Part shown: piece by piece, positions 8,781 through 17,915 of the stretch
How positions within the stretch are numbered: position 1 is the first letter of the stretch
How the letters are laid out: the number at the start of each line of letters is the position of its first letter
Source: Treponema sp. UBA4307
GTDB taxonomy: Bacteria; Spirochaetota; Spirochaetia; Treponematales; Treponemataceae
Assembly: GCA_002394685.1 (NCBI GenBank)
Contig: DGUP01000012.1
Coordinates: 1 to 64,000 of the forward strand
DNA length: 64,000 nucleotides
Direction: 5' to 3'
Program-made: the position numbers and the translations under genes
The notes under the pieces: model-generated
The model's database searches: none
The model's input: the letters and a program-made list of their open reading frames with translations, nothing else
What the model was told of the DNA's origin: nothing

Positions 8781-11700
8781 ATGTATAAAAGCGTAGACAC
8801 AAAGGTAGATTTTCCTAAACAGGAAGAAAGCGTTTTAAAATTCTGGCAGGATAATGACATTTTCAAAAAATCCATCAGCCAGAGAGAAGGCGCTGAAGAT
8901 TTCGTTTTTTATGATGGACCACCATTTGCTACAGGTCTTCCACACTTTGGACATTTTATTCCATCTACAATAAAAGATATTGTACCTCGTTATCAGACAA
9001 TGAAGGGAAAGAAAGTTGAACGCCGCTTTGGATGGGACTGCCACGGACTTCCTGTAGAAAATCTGATTGAAAAAGAACTTGGAATCAACTCAAAACATGA
9101 AATTGAAGCATACGGAATTGCAAACTTTAATGAAAAGTGTAAGGCCTCTGTTCTTCGTTATACAGCAGAATGGCGTAAAACAATTACACGTATGGGTCGC
9201 TGGGTTGATTTTGATCATGATTACAAAACAATGTCTCCGGATTTTATGGAATCAATCTGGTGGGTTGCAAAATCTCTCTGGGATAAAGGACTTATATATG
9301 AAGGAAAATATATTCTTCCATACTGTCCTCGCTGTTCAACAGTACTTTCTACTCATGAACTTGCCCAGGGCTATAAAGATGTTCAGGATCAGACAGTAAC
9401 AGTACGCTTTAAGATTACAGAAGCTGCACCAGGCTTTGATGATTCAGACATTACAAATGGTAAGACATACTTTATTGCCTGGACAACAACTCCATGGACA
9501 CTTCCTTCAAACCTTGGTCTTTGTATGGGACCGGAGATTGACTATGTAAAAATCCTGGATAAAGAATCTGGTGATTACTATATTTTTGCAGAAGCAAGAC
9601 TTAGTGCCTATTATAAAGATGAAAAAGATTACGAAATAATTTACCGCAAGAAGGGTAAGTGTTTTGTAGGAACAAAATATGAACCTCTTTTCCCTTACTT
9701 TGAAAGACTGAAGGATCCTGCTGTTTGTGAAAAGGAATCAAGACAGAAGTGCCAACAGGGTGCCTTCCGCATGTTTAATGCTGATTACGTTTCTACTGAA
9801 GATGGTACCGGTATTGTTCACATTGCTCCTGCTTTCGGTGAAGAAGATAACAAGGTATTCCGTGGTTCAGGTGTTCCAAATGTTGAACCTATTGATGCTG
9901 AATGTAAGTTTACTTCTGAAGTTCCTGATTATGAAGGCGTATTTGTAAAAGATGCAGATAAGGATATTATTAAGAGACTTAAGGATGAAGGAAAACTTGT
10001 TAAAAGGGATTCTGTAGTTCACTCTTATCCACACTGCTGGAGATGTGGTTCTCCTCTTATTTACCGTGGTATTGGTTCCTGGTTTGTTAAGGTTGCTGAT
10101 TATCACGACAAACTGCTCAAGGCTAATTCCCAGATTAAGTGGCAGCCTTCTCATATTAAGGAAGGTCGTTTTGGAAAATGGCTCGCAGGTGCAAGAGACT
10201 GGGCTGTCAGCCGTAACCGCTACTGGGGTAACCCAATTCCTATCTGGCGTTGTGATGATCCTAACTGTAAGCATACTGTGTGTGTAGGTTCACGTCAGGA
10301 ATTAAAGGATTTAAGTGGTGTTTATCCAGAAGACCTTCATAAGCAGTTTGTTGATAAAATTACCTTTACTTGTCCAGAATGTAAAAAGGGCACAATGCGC
10401 CGTATTCCGGAAGTATTTGACTGCTGGTTTGAATCTGGTTCCATGCCTTATGCTCAGCAGCATTATCCTTTTGAAAACAAGGATTATTTTGAAAAGCATT
10501 TCCCTGCAAACTTCATTTCAGAAGGTCTTGATCAGACTCGCGGCTGGTTCTACACACTTACAGTTCTTGCTGCACAGCTCTTCGATAAGCCTGCTTTTGA
10601 AAACTGTATTGTAAATGGAATTGTTCTTGCTGAAGATGGAAGAAAGATGTCAAAATCTCTCCGCAACTATACAGATCCTGTAGAAGCAATCAATAAGTTC
10701 GGTGCAGATGCTATTCGTCTTTTCCTTATGCATTCAGCAGTTGTAAAAGCTGATGAAATCCGTTATTCAGATGATGGAGTGCGGGATGTAATTAAGAGTT
10801 TCATCCTTCCTCTCTGGAACAGTTACAGTTTCTTTGTACAGTATGCAAATATTGATCAGGTTACTTGTACTGGACATGAATTTGACAGCAAACTTCCTGG
10901 AAATCCTCTTGACCGCTGGCTTTTGTCAGTTACACAGAAGATGATTAAGGACGTAACAAAGGCAATGGATGACTACGATCTTTCAAGCGCAGTAGATCCA
11001 ATGCTTACATTTATTGAAGAAATTAATAACTGGTACATTCGCCGCAACCGCCGCCGCTTCTGGAAATCTGGAAATGACAGAGATAAGATTGAGGCTTATG
11101 GTACTCTCTACAAGGCTCTTAAAACATTTACTCTTGTTGCATGTCCTTTCATTCCTTTCATTACAGAAGAAATGTGGCAGAACCTGAAGACTGGTGAAGA
11201 CAAAGAATCTGTTCACCTTATGGATTATCCTGTATATGAGGAAAAATTCCGCGATGAAAAACTTGAATTCCAGATGTCAACAGTTCAGAAAGCTGTAAGT
11301 ATGGGCCGTGCACTGAGAAATCAGTTTAACATTAAGAACAGACAGCCTCTTCTTTCAGTTGCTCTTGTTACTCGTAATCATGAAGAAAGAAAAGTTCTGG
11401 AAGAAATGAAGGAAACTATTCTGGAAGAACTTAATGTTAAAGGTGTAGATTTCCATGACAAGGAATCTGATCTGGTAGAATACAAGGCAAAGGCAAACTT
11501 TAAGGTTCTTGGTAAACAGCTGGGTGCTAAGATGAAGGCTGCTGCTGCTGAAATTGTAAAACTTATTGGTGAAGATATTGCACGTATTGTTGACGGAGGC
11601 AAATGTACAATTAAGGTTGACGGTGAAGATGTAGACCTTAATGCAGAAAGCGTAATCGTTGAAAGAACAGAAAAAGAGGACCTGAAAGTTATAAATGATG

Positions 11701-11999
11701 GCACTCTTACAGTTGGTCTGGAAACAAAGATTACTGATGACCTTAGAAAAGAAGGTTATGCACGTGATCTTGTCCGCGGTATTCAGAATCTTCGTAAAGA
11801 AAGTAATTTTGAAATTTCCGACAGAATTAAACTTGAACTTTCAGGTAACGATGAATTAAAATCTTCATTCGAGATGTTTAAGGATTTCATTTCTGGTGAA
11901 ACTCTTGCAACATCTGCTGAATGGAAAGATTCAATTTCTGATGGTACAGTTGTTGAAGCTGATGAGCTTAAATGGACTGTAAAAATCCAGAAAGCATAA
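8781..11999 (+). CDS. ileS: Isoleucyl-tRNA synthetase, eukaryote-like (IleS2) type
   Basis: Class I aminoacyl-tRNA synthetase (1072 residues) charging tRNA-Ile in the cytoplasm. The HIGH-type signature is HFGH at 55-58 in TGLPHFGHFI. KMSKS occurs in DGRKMSKSLRNY near residue 620, and the family motif GWDCHGLPVE is intact. Length and the PHFGH form place it with the eukaryote-like IleRS2 branch rather than E. coli-type IleRS1, which is about 940 residues with a DLHIGH motif and a C-terminal zinc finger. IleRS2 enzymes are typically far less sensitive to mupirocin. AGGGGAC lies upstream of the ATG, and a strong terminator follows the gene. Confidence 0.97.
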   Translation: MYKSVDTKVDFPKQEESVLKFWQDNDIFKKSISQREGAEDFVFYDGPPFATGLPHFGHFIPSTIKDIVPRYQTMKGKKVERRFGWDCHGLPVENLIEKELGINSKHEIEAYGIANFNEKCKASVLRYTAEWRKTITRMGRWVDFDHDYKTMSPDFMESIWWVAKSLWDKGLIYEGKYILPYCPRCSTVLSTHELAQGYKDVQDQTVTVRFKITEAAPGFDDSDITNGKTYFIAWTTTPWTLPSNLGLCMGPEIDYVKILDKESGDYYIFAEARLSAYYKDEKDYEIIYRKKGKCFVGTKYEPLFPYFERLKDPAVCEKESRQKCQQGAFRMFNADYVSTEDGTGIVHIAPAFGEEDNKVFRGSGVPNVEPIDAECKFTSEVPDYEGVFVKDADKDIIKRLKDEGKLVKRDSVVHSYPHCWRCGSPLIYRGIGSWFVKVADYHDKLLKANSQIKWQPSHIKEGRFGKWLAGARDWAVSRNRYWGNPIPIWRCDDPNCKHTVCVGSRQELKDLSGVYPEDLHKQFVDKITFTCPECKKGTMRRIPEVFDCWFESGSMPYAQQHYPFENKDYFEKHFPANFISEGLDQTRGWFYTLTVLAAQLFDKPAFENCIVNGIVLAEDGRKMSKSLRNYTDPVEAINKFGADAIRLFLMHSAVVKADEIRYSDDGVRDVIKSFILPLWNSYSFFVQYANIDQVTCTGHEFDSKLPGNPLDRWLLSVTQKMIKDVTKAMDDYDLSSAVDPMLTFIEEINNWYIRRNRRRFWKSGNDRDKIEAYGTLYKALKTFTLVACPFIPFITEEMWQNLKTGEDKESVHLMDYPVYEEKFRDEKLEFQMSTVQKAVSMGRALRNQFNIKNRQPLLSVALVTRNHEERKVLEEMKETILEELNVKGVDFHDKESDLVEYKAKANFKVLGKQLGAKMKAAAAEIVKLIGEDIARIVDGGKCTIKVDGEDVDLNAESVIVERTEKEDLKVINDGTLTVGLETKITDDLRKEGYARDLVRGIQNLRKESNFEISDRIKLELSGNDELKSSFEMFKDFISGETLATSAEWKDSISDGTVVEADELKWTVKIQKA

Positions 12000-12006
12000 A
12001 GCTTAT

Positions 12007-12050
12007 AAAAAGCCTTAGGTACTGTAACAAGTGCCCGGGGCTTTTTGTTT
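12007..12050 (+). terminator. Intrinsic terminator after ileS
   Basis: An outer stem AAAGCC/GGCTTT encloses an inner stem GGTACT/AGTGCC, with TTTTTGTTT following directly. It separates ileS from the downstream lipoprotein gene. Confidence 0.8.
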
Positions 12051-12091
12051 CAATAGATGCCTTATAAATAAAATCCGGAGGAATGAGATTT

Positions 12092-13084
12092 ATGAAGAAA
12101 TTTTTGCTTGTTTTAGGAACTTTACTTGTCTCTGTGTTATTGTTTTCCTGCAATACTCCAAAAGTTGCAGAAGATGATTTACCGGAGGTTAATCCACTTG
12201 CCTTGATAGATCAGGATTTAAGCATTTATGTATATGTTCCTGTTCAGGCCCACAAAGAACTTGTAACTGATATTATGCAGGCTGAAATTCCTTCAATTAG
12301 TAAAAAAGATGCCATGCGGATTGTTGAACAGCTTGATGAATTGTACGCTGGTTTAGGTACAGTTAAAGATCGTTCAAAATTACAGATGGCTACTACCGGT
12401 GACTTTCCAAAAGCGGCCATAAAACTGCTTTTAACTGAAAAAAACGGCTGGACTAGTTATGATTATTCAGCTCCATCTTCCCAGGCAGCTCTTCAAATGA
12501 ATTACCCGAATAAATTTAAGGTATATTCTACCCAGGAAACAAAATACAATATGTCTTTCTGTTCCCAGGGGTTAATGACTTTTGCTGCAAAACTGGAGCC
12601 TATGCTGGATTTATATGCTTTACGGCCAAATCCTCCTGCAACTCCATATGCAGATTTTCTGATTCAAAAAGCAGCTGTTTTTGAAAAAGCCGGTCTGAAA
12701 AATATTCTTTTTTATATTTCCCGCCCAGGTCAGTATGTAAAGACTATGGTTGGTGCAGATATTACTTTTGGAATGAAAGATTCATATGGATATCTGGAAT
12801 ATGTTCCGGATCCAAAAAATCCGGAGGTTTACAGCAATTACTACAGTTTGAATCTTTACATTACACTTGATAAATCTAATCAGATGAGGGCATTAATTTC
12901 TGCTCTCAGACTTGCCATGGGATTGATGGGGGGAGAAGTTATACAGTTTGATGAAAATACTATTCTCATCAAGAATATGGAAGTGAACGAAAAAGACGTT
13001 ATTGATTTATTTACAAGAGACCCTGTTACCGGAAAACATTTTAAGGTTGATGGCGACAGTATTATTAAGGAATCAAAAAAATAA
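12092..13084 (+). CDS. Predicted lipoprotein of unknown function
   Basis: Exported lipoprotein (330 residues). The N-terminus MKKFLLVLGTLLVSVLLFSC is a signal peptide with a lipobox ending at Cys20. The start at 12092 is preferred because GGAGG (12077-12081) is 10 bases away; an ATG at 12083 would be only one base from it. The mature part is soluble with no domain I recognise. It ends with an ENTILIKNMEV stretch and a hydrophilic tail. It stands between the ileS terminator and a phosphoribosyltransferase gene 56 bp downstream, so it may start a small operon. Function unknown. Confidence 0.75.
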   Translation: MKKFLLVLGTLLVSVLLFSCNTPKVAEDDLPEVNPLALIDQDLSIYVYVPVQAHKELVTDIMQAEIPSISKKDAMRIVEQLDELYAGLGTVKDRSKLQMATTGDFPKAAIKLLLTEKNGWTSYDYSAPSSQAALQMNYPNKFKVYSTQETKYNMSFCSQGLMTFAAKLEPMLDLYALRPNPPATPYADFLIQKAAVFEKAGLKNILFYISRPGQYVKTMVGADITFGMKDSYGYLEYVPDPKNPEVYSNYYSLNLYITLDKSNQMRALISALRLAMGLMGGEVIQFDENTILIKNMEVNEKDVIDLFTRDPVTGKHFKVDGDSIIKESKK

Positions 13085-13140
13085 TTTATTTATAATATAC
13101 AAATAAATAAGATTTTATAATTTTATTACGAGGTTTTTTT

Positions 13141-14175
13141 ATGAATGATGATAAAGTAATTTTAAAAGCTGAAGACTTGGATGGATATTTAACAGCTGAA
13201 GACAATGCAGATTTAAAAAGACTGGAAGAAATGTATGGCGAAGCATTAAATGCTTTTAAGACTGTGGATGAAAATAAGATTATTTCCACATTTGATAATC
13301 TTGGCCATGAAATGCAGAATATTTGTTCTAGACATCCGAACATTAAAGTATATTCATTTGTAACAGAGCAGGGTGCTCATGCAGAAGCAAGTCGCGTAAT
13401 TGCTAAGCTTCGTGATATTAATACAGATCATCAGGAATTTATGTATTATTGTCAGAGAGCATATGAAATGCTTTTCCGTCTTGCTTATATCGAAGAAAAT
13501 AATTCTAAGGGACATATTGTTGTAAAAACTCCTGTGACTTATCCTGTTCAGAATTATGCAGTACACAAGATTCCAAATATTGATGATTCAATTAAGGATT
13601 CTGTAATGATGGTTATGCTTAGAGGTGCTCTTCTTCCAAGTATGATTATGTCTAAAGAAATCGAAGAATACTCTTCAACTGGATATGTTACTCCTTTTGC
13701 TCTCTTTAAGATAAGCCGTGATGATACAAAGTCTGAAAATAATATGCAGTATATTCTTAATTTGAAAAACTCTTTCTTTGACCTTAAATCTCTTGATGGC
13801 AAAGACTGGGTTTTTGCAGATCCTATGAATGCAACTGGCGGATCAATTGTAACTGTTGTAAAATATCTCCAGAGTCAAGGTGTAAAGCCAAAATCAATTA
13901 AGTTCTTTAATGTAATTTCTGCACTTAAAGGAAGCCTTAGAGTAACACGCGCACTTGATAATTGTACCTGCTATACACTATGGATGGATCCTGTTCTTAA
14001 TGAAAAGGCATATATTATGCCAGGTCTGGGAGATGCTGGTGACAGACTTAACGGCTGCGATACACATGAATCTCCAAGAAACATTATTCAGCTTATTGCT
14101 GATTATGGTTCAAATCTGGCAGGACTTTATCGTTCTCAGCTTAGAACAATTGAAAACACTGTTCTTACAAAATAA
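13141..14175 (+). CDS. Uracil phosphoribosyltransferase-like protein with N-terminal extension
   Basis: The C-terminal ~210 residues match uracil phosphoribosyltransferase: the PRPP-binding loop DPMNATGGSI (about 225-234), and the uracil-binding signature YIMPGLGDAGDRLNG (about 290-304). UPRT makes UMP from uracil and PRPP in pyrimidine salvage. The protein is 344 residues, against about 208 for normal Upp. The first ~130 residues are hydrophilic and mostly helical by eye (DLKRLEEMYGEALNAF) and match nothing I recognise. Catalytic motifs look intact, so activity is plausible, perhaps with an added regulatory domain. ACGAGG precedes the ATG, and the next gene starts immediately after the stop. 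Confidence 0.8.
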   Translation: MNDDKVILKAEDLDGYLTAEDNADLKRLEEMYGEALNAFKTVDENKIISTFDNLGHEMQNICSRHPNIKVYSFVTEQGAHAEASRVIAKLRDINTDHQEFMYYCQRAYEMLFRLAYIEENNSKGHIVVKTPVTYPVQNYAVHKIPNIDDSIKDSVMMVMLRGALLPSMIMSKEIEEYSSTGYVTPFALFKISRDDTKSENNMQYILNLKNSFFDLKSLDGKDWVFADPMNATGGSIVTVVKYLQSQGVKPKSIKFFNVISALKGSLRVTRALDNCTCYTLWMDPVLNEKAYIMPGLGDAGDRLNGCDTHESPRNIIQLIADYGSNLAGLYRSQLRTIENTVLTK

Positions 14176-14769
14176 ATGAAAAAACAGATTAAAGTATTTC
14201 TACCGTTAATTTTTACAATATTTACTTTCTCTGGGATTTTTGGAATTACTTCCTGTTCAAGTACAAGTGGTATTCCTGTACCTGGAGAAAATCAGATGCG
14301 TATTGAAAATATAACGGCTGCATATTTTGAAATCGCAGAGACCTATGAGAGTCAGAAAAATTACTCTAAAGCTATTGAATATTATAAACTTGCAATGGCT
14401 GACAGTGATTTAAAAAACACCTGTCAATATAAAATAGGCCGCTGTTATGCACTTAATAAAGATTATAAAAATGCTTTAATCTGTTATCGAATTCTTCTGA
14501 AAGATGACCCTGAAAATACAAATCTTCTGCTTTCCTGTGCATATCTTGAAGCTATGTGTTCTAATTTTAAGGAAGCAGAAGAGATTTATCAGAAGCTTTT
14601 AGAAGGAAATCCTCAAAATCCTGATATTTATAAAAATTATATATCTGTATTAATTGTGCATGGAAAGAAAGAGAAAGCCAGGGAAATACTGGATAAAATG
14701 ATTGCTGTATTCCCTGATGATTCATCAATTGCAGTATTTGAGAAAAAACTTGAAACTGCTGAAGAATAA
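14176..14769 (+). CDS. TPR-repeat lipoprotein
   Basis: Predicted exported lipoprotein (197 residues). The signal peptide ends in a lipobox GITSC with Cys27, followed by a Ser-rich linker. From about residue 45 to 190 run four or so tetratricopeptide-like helix pairs (YFEIAETYESQKNYSKAIEY, KIGRCYALNKDYKNALICY, NPDIYKNYISVLIVHGKKEK), which usually mediate protein-protein contacts in the periplasm. The ATG directly follows the UPRT stop codon, implying translational coupling. Similar TPR lipoproteins act as envelope assembly scaffolds, but no partner can be named from the sequence. The 3' end is convergent with the next gene, 4 bp away. Confidence 0.8.
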   Translation: MKKQIKVFLPLIFTIFTFSGIFGITSCSSTSGIPVPGENQMRIENITAAYFEIAETYESQKNYSKAIEYYKLAMADSDLKNTCQYKIGRCYALNKDYKNALICYRILLKDDPENTNLLLSCAYLEAMCSNFKEAEEIYQKLLEGNPQNPDIYKNYISVLIVHGKKEKAREILDKMIAVFPDDSSIAVFEKKLETAEE

Positions 14770-14773
14770 AACT

Positions 14774-16354
14774 TTATTCCTTTGAAAGATAGTTTTTATA
14801 CAGATTTGTATTTACTTTAAAGGCAACAATAGGCTTTTGTGAATCTTTTAATGCATGTTCCAGGGCCTGTGCTGCTTCATTTGCCAGTCTCTCCCCTGAA
14901 ATCAACCGGAAACTCTTGGATGAAATTCCAATTGAAACAGGACATTTCTTACCTTCAGAAATCAGTATTTGTTCAATTCCTTCATGAAGTTCATCTGCAA
15001 TGGAAAGAGCTTCATCAACAGTAGTGTTCTGGAAAATTGCAGAAAAACCATCGTTTCCAAATTCAAAAATAAGATCCTGGAATTTAACAGTATCAATTAC
15101 AAGGGTACAAATTTTTTCTTTTTCAAGTGAACCTTGTGCAAGACCAGGAATTTTAATGAGCATAAGGGATAAATCCTGTTCTTGAGAGGCAGATCTTACC
15201 AGTTCATTATTCAGTCTAGGAAGAAGGTAAGGTTCATAACCAACATTGGTATCCTGAGAAAACAGCCCCTTTGGAGAAGATGATGCTTTTGTATCTACGC
15301 CGTGCATGTCTTCAACTTCAGAAGCTTCTGAATTATCAAAAAGTTTCATCTGATTATTCAAATTATCTTCTTCACCATATTTTTTATTCTCTGAAAAAGA
15401 ATTATTTGAAAAGAGAGATTTAATGTTTTCTTCATCAGAAGTAGTTTTTGCCTGAACATCCGGAGTTTCATCAACAAACTCAACAGGCTTATCATCAATC
15501 GTAAACTGATCAAATTTATCATCACTTTTCTTTGAATCATCTTCTTCAAAGAAGGCACTTGTTATATCTTCAATATCGTTGTTGTTAAAAAGCTCTTCTG
15601 CTGTAGGTCGGTCGTCTTTATATGCTGCAACCAGACTGTCACTGTCTGCTTCCTCTGCAGTTGCTCTGGATGAAATTCCGCTCGTAAAGGTCTGCTGAAC
15701 AGGGGAGGTTCTGGCAGATGCTGAAAAAATGCTGTCGTAAGCAGAGCCTGTTTCAGTATTGTTTATATCCTTTTCAAATGAATTCCTGTTATCTGTGTAA
15801 TCTTCTGTTTCAGAATTATTTGAATCATCCTGACTGCTTTTGCCGGAAATATAGGCATAAATAAGAAAGATTGCTGCAAGGAGAGTTGCAACTAAAATTA
15901 CCATAAAGGCAACTTTTCCACCGGAAATAATTGTGCCTGGCATGAGAAGATAAATGGCAGCTGTAAGCGTTACCGGTGTGCCGTCTGTTGCAGTTAAGCT
16001 TGTAGAATGTGCCCGGACCAGTGAGGATTTTGTAGATTGAGTTTTTGATAAATTGTCCGGATAGGAATAAATCAGGTTATCCTGAATTGTTAATTGAAAA
16101 CCTGCAAGATTTGATAAATTGTCAAAAAAATCAAGTTCAGAATCGTCTGTAACAGCTTTCGAAAATTTTTCTGATGTTAAATCATATTCATTAAGAATAT
16201 TGGAAATGTTTGTAGTCAGGGATTTAAATGTAGCTTCAGATTTTTTTGGTCCCTGGCTGTACTGAATTCCCAGATATGAAATATATGCAATTAACGTTAC
16301 TGCGTACACAATACTAATGATACTTGTAACAATCCTTTGATTCCTATTTTTCAT
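14774..16354 (-). CDS. Membrane protein with degenerate GGDEF-like domain
   Basis: Inner-membrane protein (526 residues). It has a helix at about 9-31, a periplasmic segment of about 115 residues and a second helix at about 147-170. A low-complexity acidic Ser/Asp/Glu linker (about 172-365) follows, then a C-terminal domain folding like GGDEF. There the active-site signature is replaced by FGNDGFSAIF, and the flanking helices (VDEALSIADELHEGIEQIL; SIGISSKSF) fit the family. Without the GG(D/E)EF loop it should not make c-di-GMP, and may instead bind a nucleotide or partner. The acidic linker resembles the large acidic protein encoded upstream on the same strand. It is the last gene of a minus-strand cluster. 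Confidence 0.7.
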   Translation of the reverse strand: MKNRNQRIVTSIISIVYAVTLIAYISYLGIQYSQGPKKSEATFKSLTTNISNILNEYDLTSEKFSKAVTDDSELDFFDNLSNLAGFQLTIQDNLIYSYPDNLSKTQSTKSSLVRAHSTSLTATDGTPVTLTAAIYLLMPGTIISGGKVAFMVILVATLLAAIFLIYAYISGKSSQDDSNNSETEDYTDNRNSFEKDINNTETGSAYDSIFSASARTSPVQQTFTSGISSRATAEEADSDSLVAAYKDDRPTAEELFNNNDIEDITSAFFEEDDSKKSDDKFDQFTIDDKPVEFVDETPDVQAKTTSDEENIKSLFSNNSFSENKKYGEEDNLNNQMKLFDNSEASEVEDMHGVDTKASSSPKGLFSQDTNVGYEPYLLPRLNNELVRSASQEQDLSLMLIKIPGLAQGSLEKEKICTLVIDTVKFQDLIFEFGNDGFSAIFQNTTVDEALSIADELHEGIEQILISEGKKCPVSIGISSKSFRLISGERLANEAAQALEHALKDSQKPIVAFKVNTNLYKNYLSKE

Positions 16355-16415
16355 AATTATTAAGTATAACAGAGTGAAAGTCAGTGTGCAAGAATTCTTT
16401 TAAGTTGAGTATTTT

Positions 16416-17915
16416 TTAAGCTTTCTCTATAGAAATCCTGCACAATTTTTCTCTAATTTCTTCAAAAAAAGTAAAGATTTTGGAGTTTAGATCCTCTTTA
16501 AGTTGTACAGTTTCCTCCTGATTCAGACTCCTTTCCAAAAGAATTTTTTCTGCCGGAAAAAGTTTTTCAATCCATACAGGATTATTTTTGTTTTTTTCAA
16601 GTATTGATTTGATAATTTCAATTCTTCTTAAAAGAGGTATTTTGTTTTCTTTAATTTCCAGAGACGGTTTCTGACGTGAAACAGACTTTAAATAAACCTC
16701 AAAATAGTTGAAGTTAACATCCTTTATTTGTCCCAGATTATTGGAATAATTATAGTTATTGCTCAATCTGAAAACTCTTCCTCCAAAATCCTGACTTCTG
16801 AACCAGGAATTATATATTTCCAGAGCCTGATTTTTAAATCCTTTCGGAGAAATTCGGTTTTCTTTTGGAGAAAGGCGCCAGTCATTTGAAGAATCAAACA
16901 GTTCCAGTTCATTAGGCTGACTATGCTGATATCCTTTTGCCGCTGCTAAATCAAGACCGCAGAAAAAAACTTCTCCATCTGTTAAGTTTAATGCCAGTTT
17001 TACAGCGGTTCCACTTACAGTGCCATTTGCTTCAGCCTCATGACTTTCAATTCCAAGATCAGGATAAAAATAATTTTCGAATCCGTCAGAATATTTCAGT
17101 GGAAGAATTAAATTGTTTTCAAGTATTTTCCCCGGACATGCAGCTTCTCCGGGAAGGGCAAGTGGAATTTGAGGATAGGAACATAAGCTTGCAAAGAGAT
17201 GTTTTTTTGCCCAGAAGCCACCATCTGTTGAGAGCACAAAATCCGGAATAAGGTGATTATCAGTTAAAACTTTAAGGGAAGAGGAAAGGGCAATTAAAAA
17301 GAATCCGTTCCTGCTTTTTTTCAGTAGGGGAATTGAATCCATTAAACTTGGTCCAGAAGCACAGATTACAACCGGACAATGTGCCTTTGTATAATACACA
17401 GAAGTCTTAATGTAAAGTGCAGACTTTATGGTATTTGTAAACCATTTTTTCGAAAAATGACTTTTTGTATTTAAAACATTTCTGGCTTTTAATACTGCAT
17501 TTTTCATTTCCATCCATACACAAGAGAAGCTTTCTGAAAAAATACTTTCACTTGGTTTCCAGGAAATAAAAATAGTGGACATTAATACTTCATCGCCTAA
17601 AAAATTATAGAGTCTTTCACTAAGATTTTCCTGATCTGCAAAAAAAACTTTATCCCAGACTGAGTCATACTCTTCAAATTTATCAAGAAAATGGATTGCA
17701 GTTAAAATTGCCTTAGGAAATCTTTTTCTTAAAAATTCAGCGGTGTAGGAAAGACCCGGGCCTGTTATTATTACTGCTTTGGGATTAAATGGTACTTGAA
17801 TTCCGTCAACAAAACGTTGAGCCTCCAGCAGAGGATTGTATTGAGAATGAAGGGGAATTCCATTTATCTTTACTACTTGAAATCCCTTTGAGCTGCTTGA
17901 AAAATCAATATTCAA
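16416..17915 (-). CDS. DUF115/Maf-like protein (motility accessory factor family)
   Basis: Protein of 499 residues with the DUF115 (MptE-like/Maf) Rossmann-type core: VVICASGPSLMDSIPLL near 185 and IPDFVLSTDGGFWAKKHL near 225, followed by FFCGLDLAA near 320. Family members include Maf proteins, which transfer nonulosonic acids to flagellin in other bacteria. That role is plausible in a flagellated spirochete but unproven here. The start codon is TTG, directly after the stop of the upstream gene, with GGAG 7-8 bases before it. This points to translational coupling with the 279-residue protein. No signal peptide is present. Confidence 0.75.
   Translation of the reverse strand: MNIDFSSSSKGFQVVKINGIPLHSQYNPLLEAQRFVDGIQVPFNPKAVIITGPGLSYTAEFLRKRFPKAILTAIHFLDKFEEYDSVWDKVFFADQENLSERLYNFLGDEVLMSTIFISWKPSESIFSESFSCVWMEMKNAVLKARNVLNTKSHFSKKWFTNTIKSALYIKTSVYYTKAHCPVVICASGPSLMDSIPLLKKSRNGFFLIALSSSLKVLTDNHLIPDFVLSTDGGFWAKKHLFASLCSYPQIPLALPGEAACPGKILENNLILPLKYSDGFENYFYPDLGIESHEAEANGTVSGTAVKLALNLTDGEVFFCGLDLAAAKGYQHSQPNELELFDSSNDWRLSPKENRISPKGFKNQALEIYNSWFRSQDFGGRVFRLSNNYNYSNNLGQIKDVNFNYFEVYLKSVSRQKPSLEIKENKIPLLRRIEIIKSILEKNKNNPVWIEKLFPAEKILLERSLNQEETVQLKEDLNSKIFTFFEEIREKLCRISIEKA

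Noticed and set aside
14765..14783. Small dyad at the convergent gene ends (AATAAA..TTTATT)
   Set aside because: Too short and AT-only to call a terminator.
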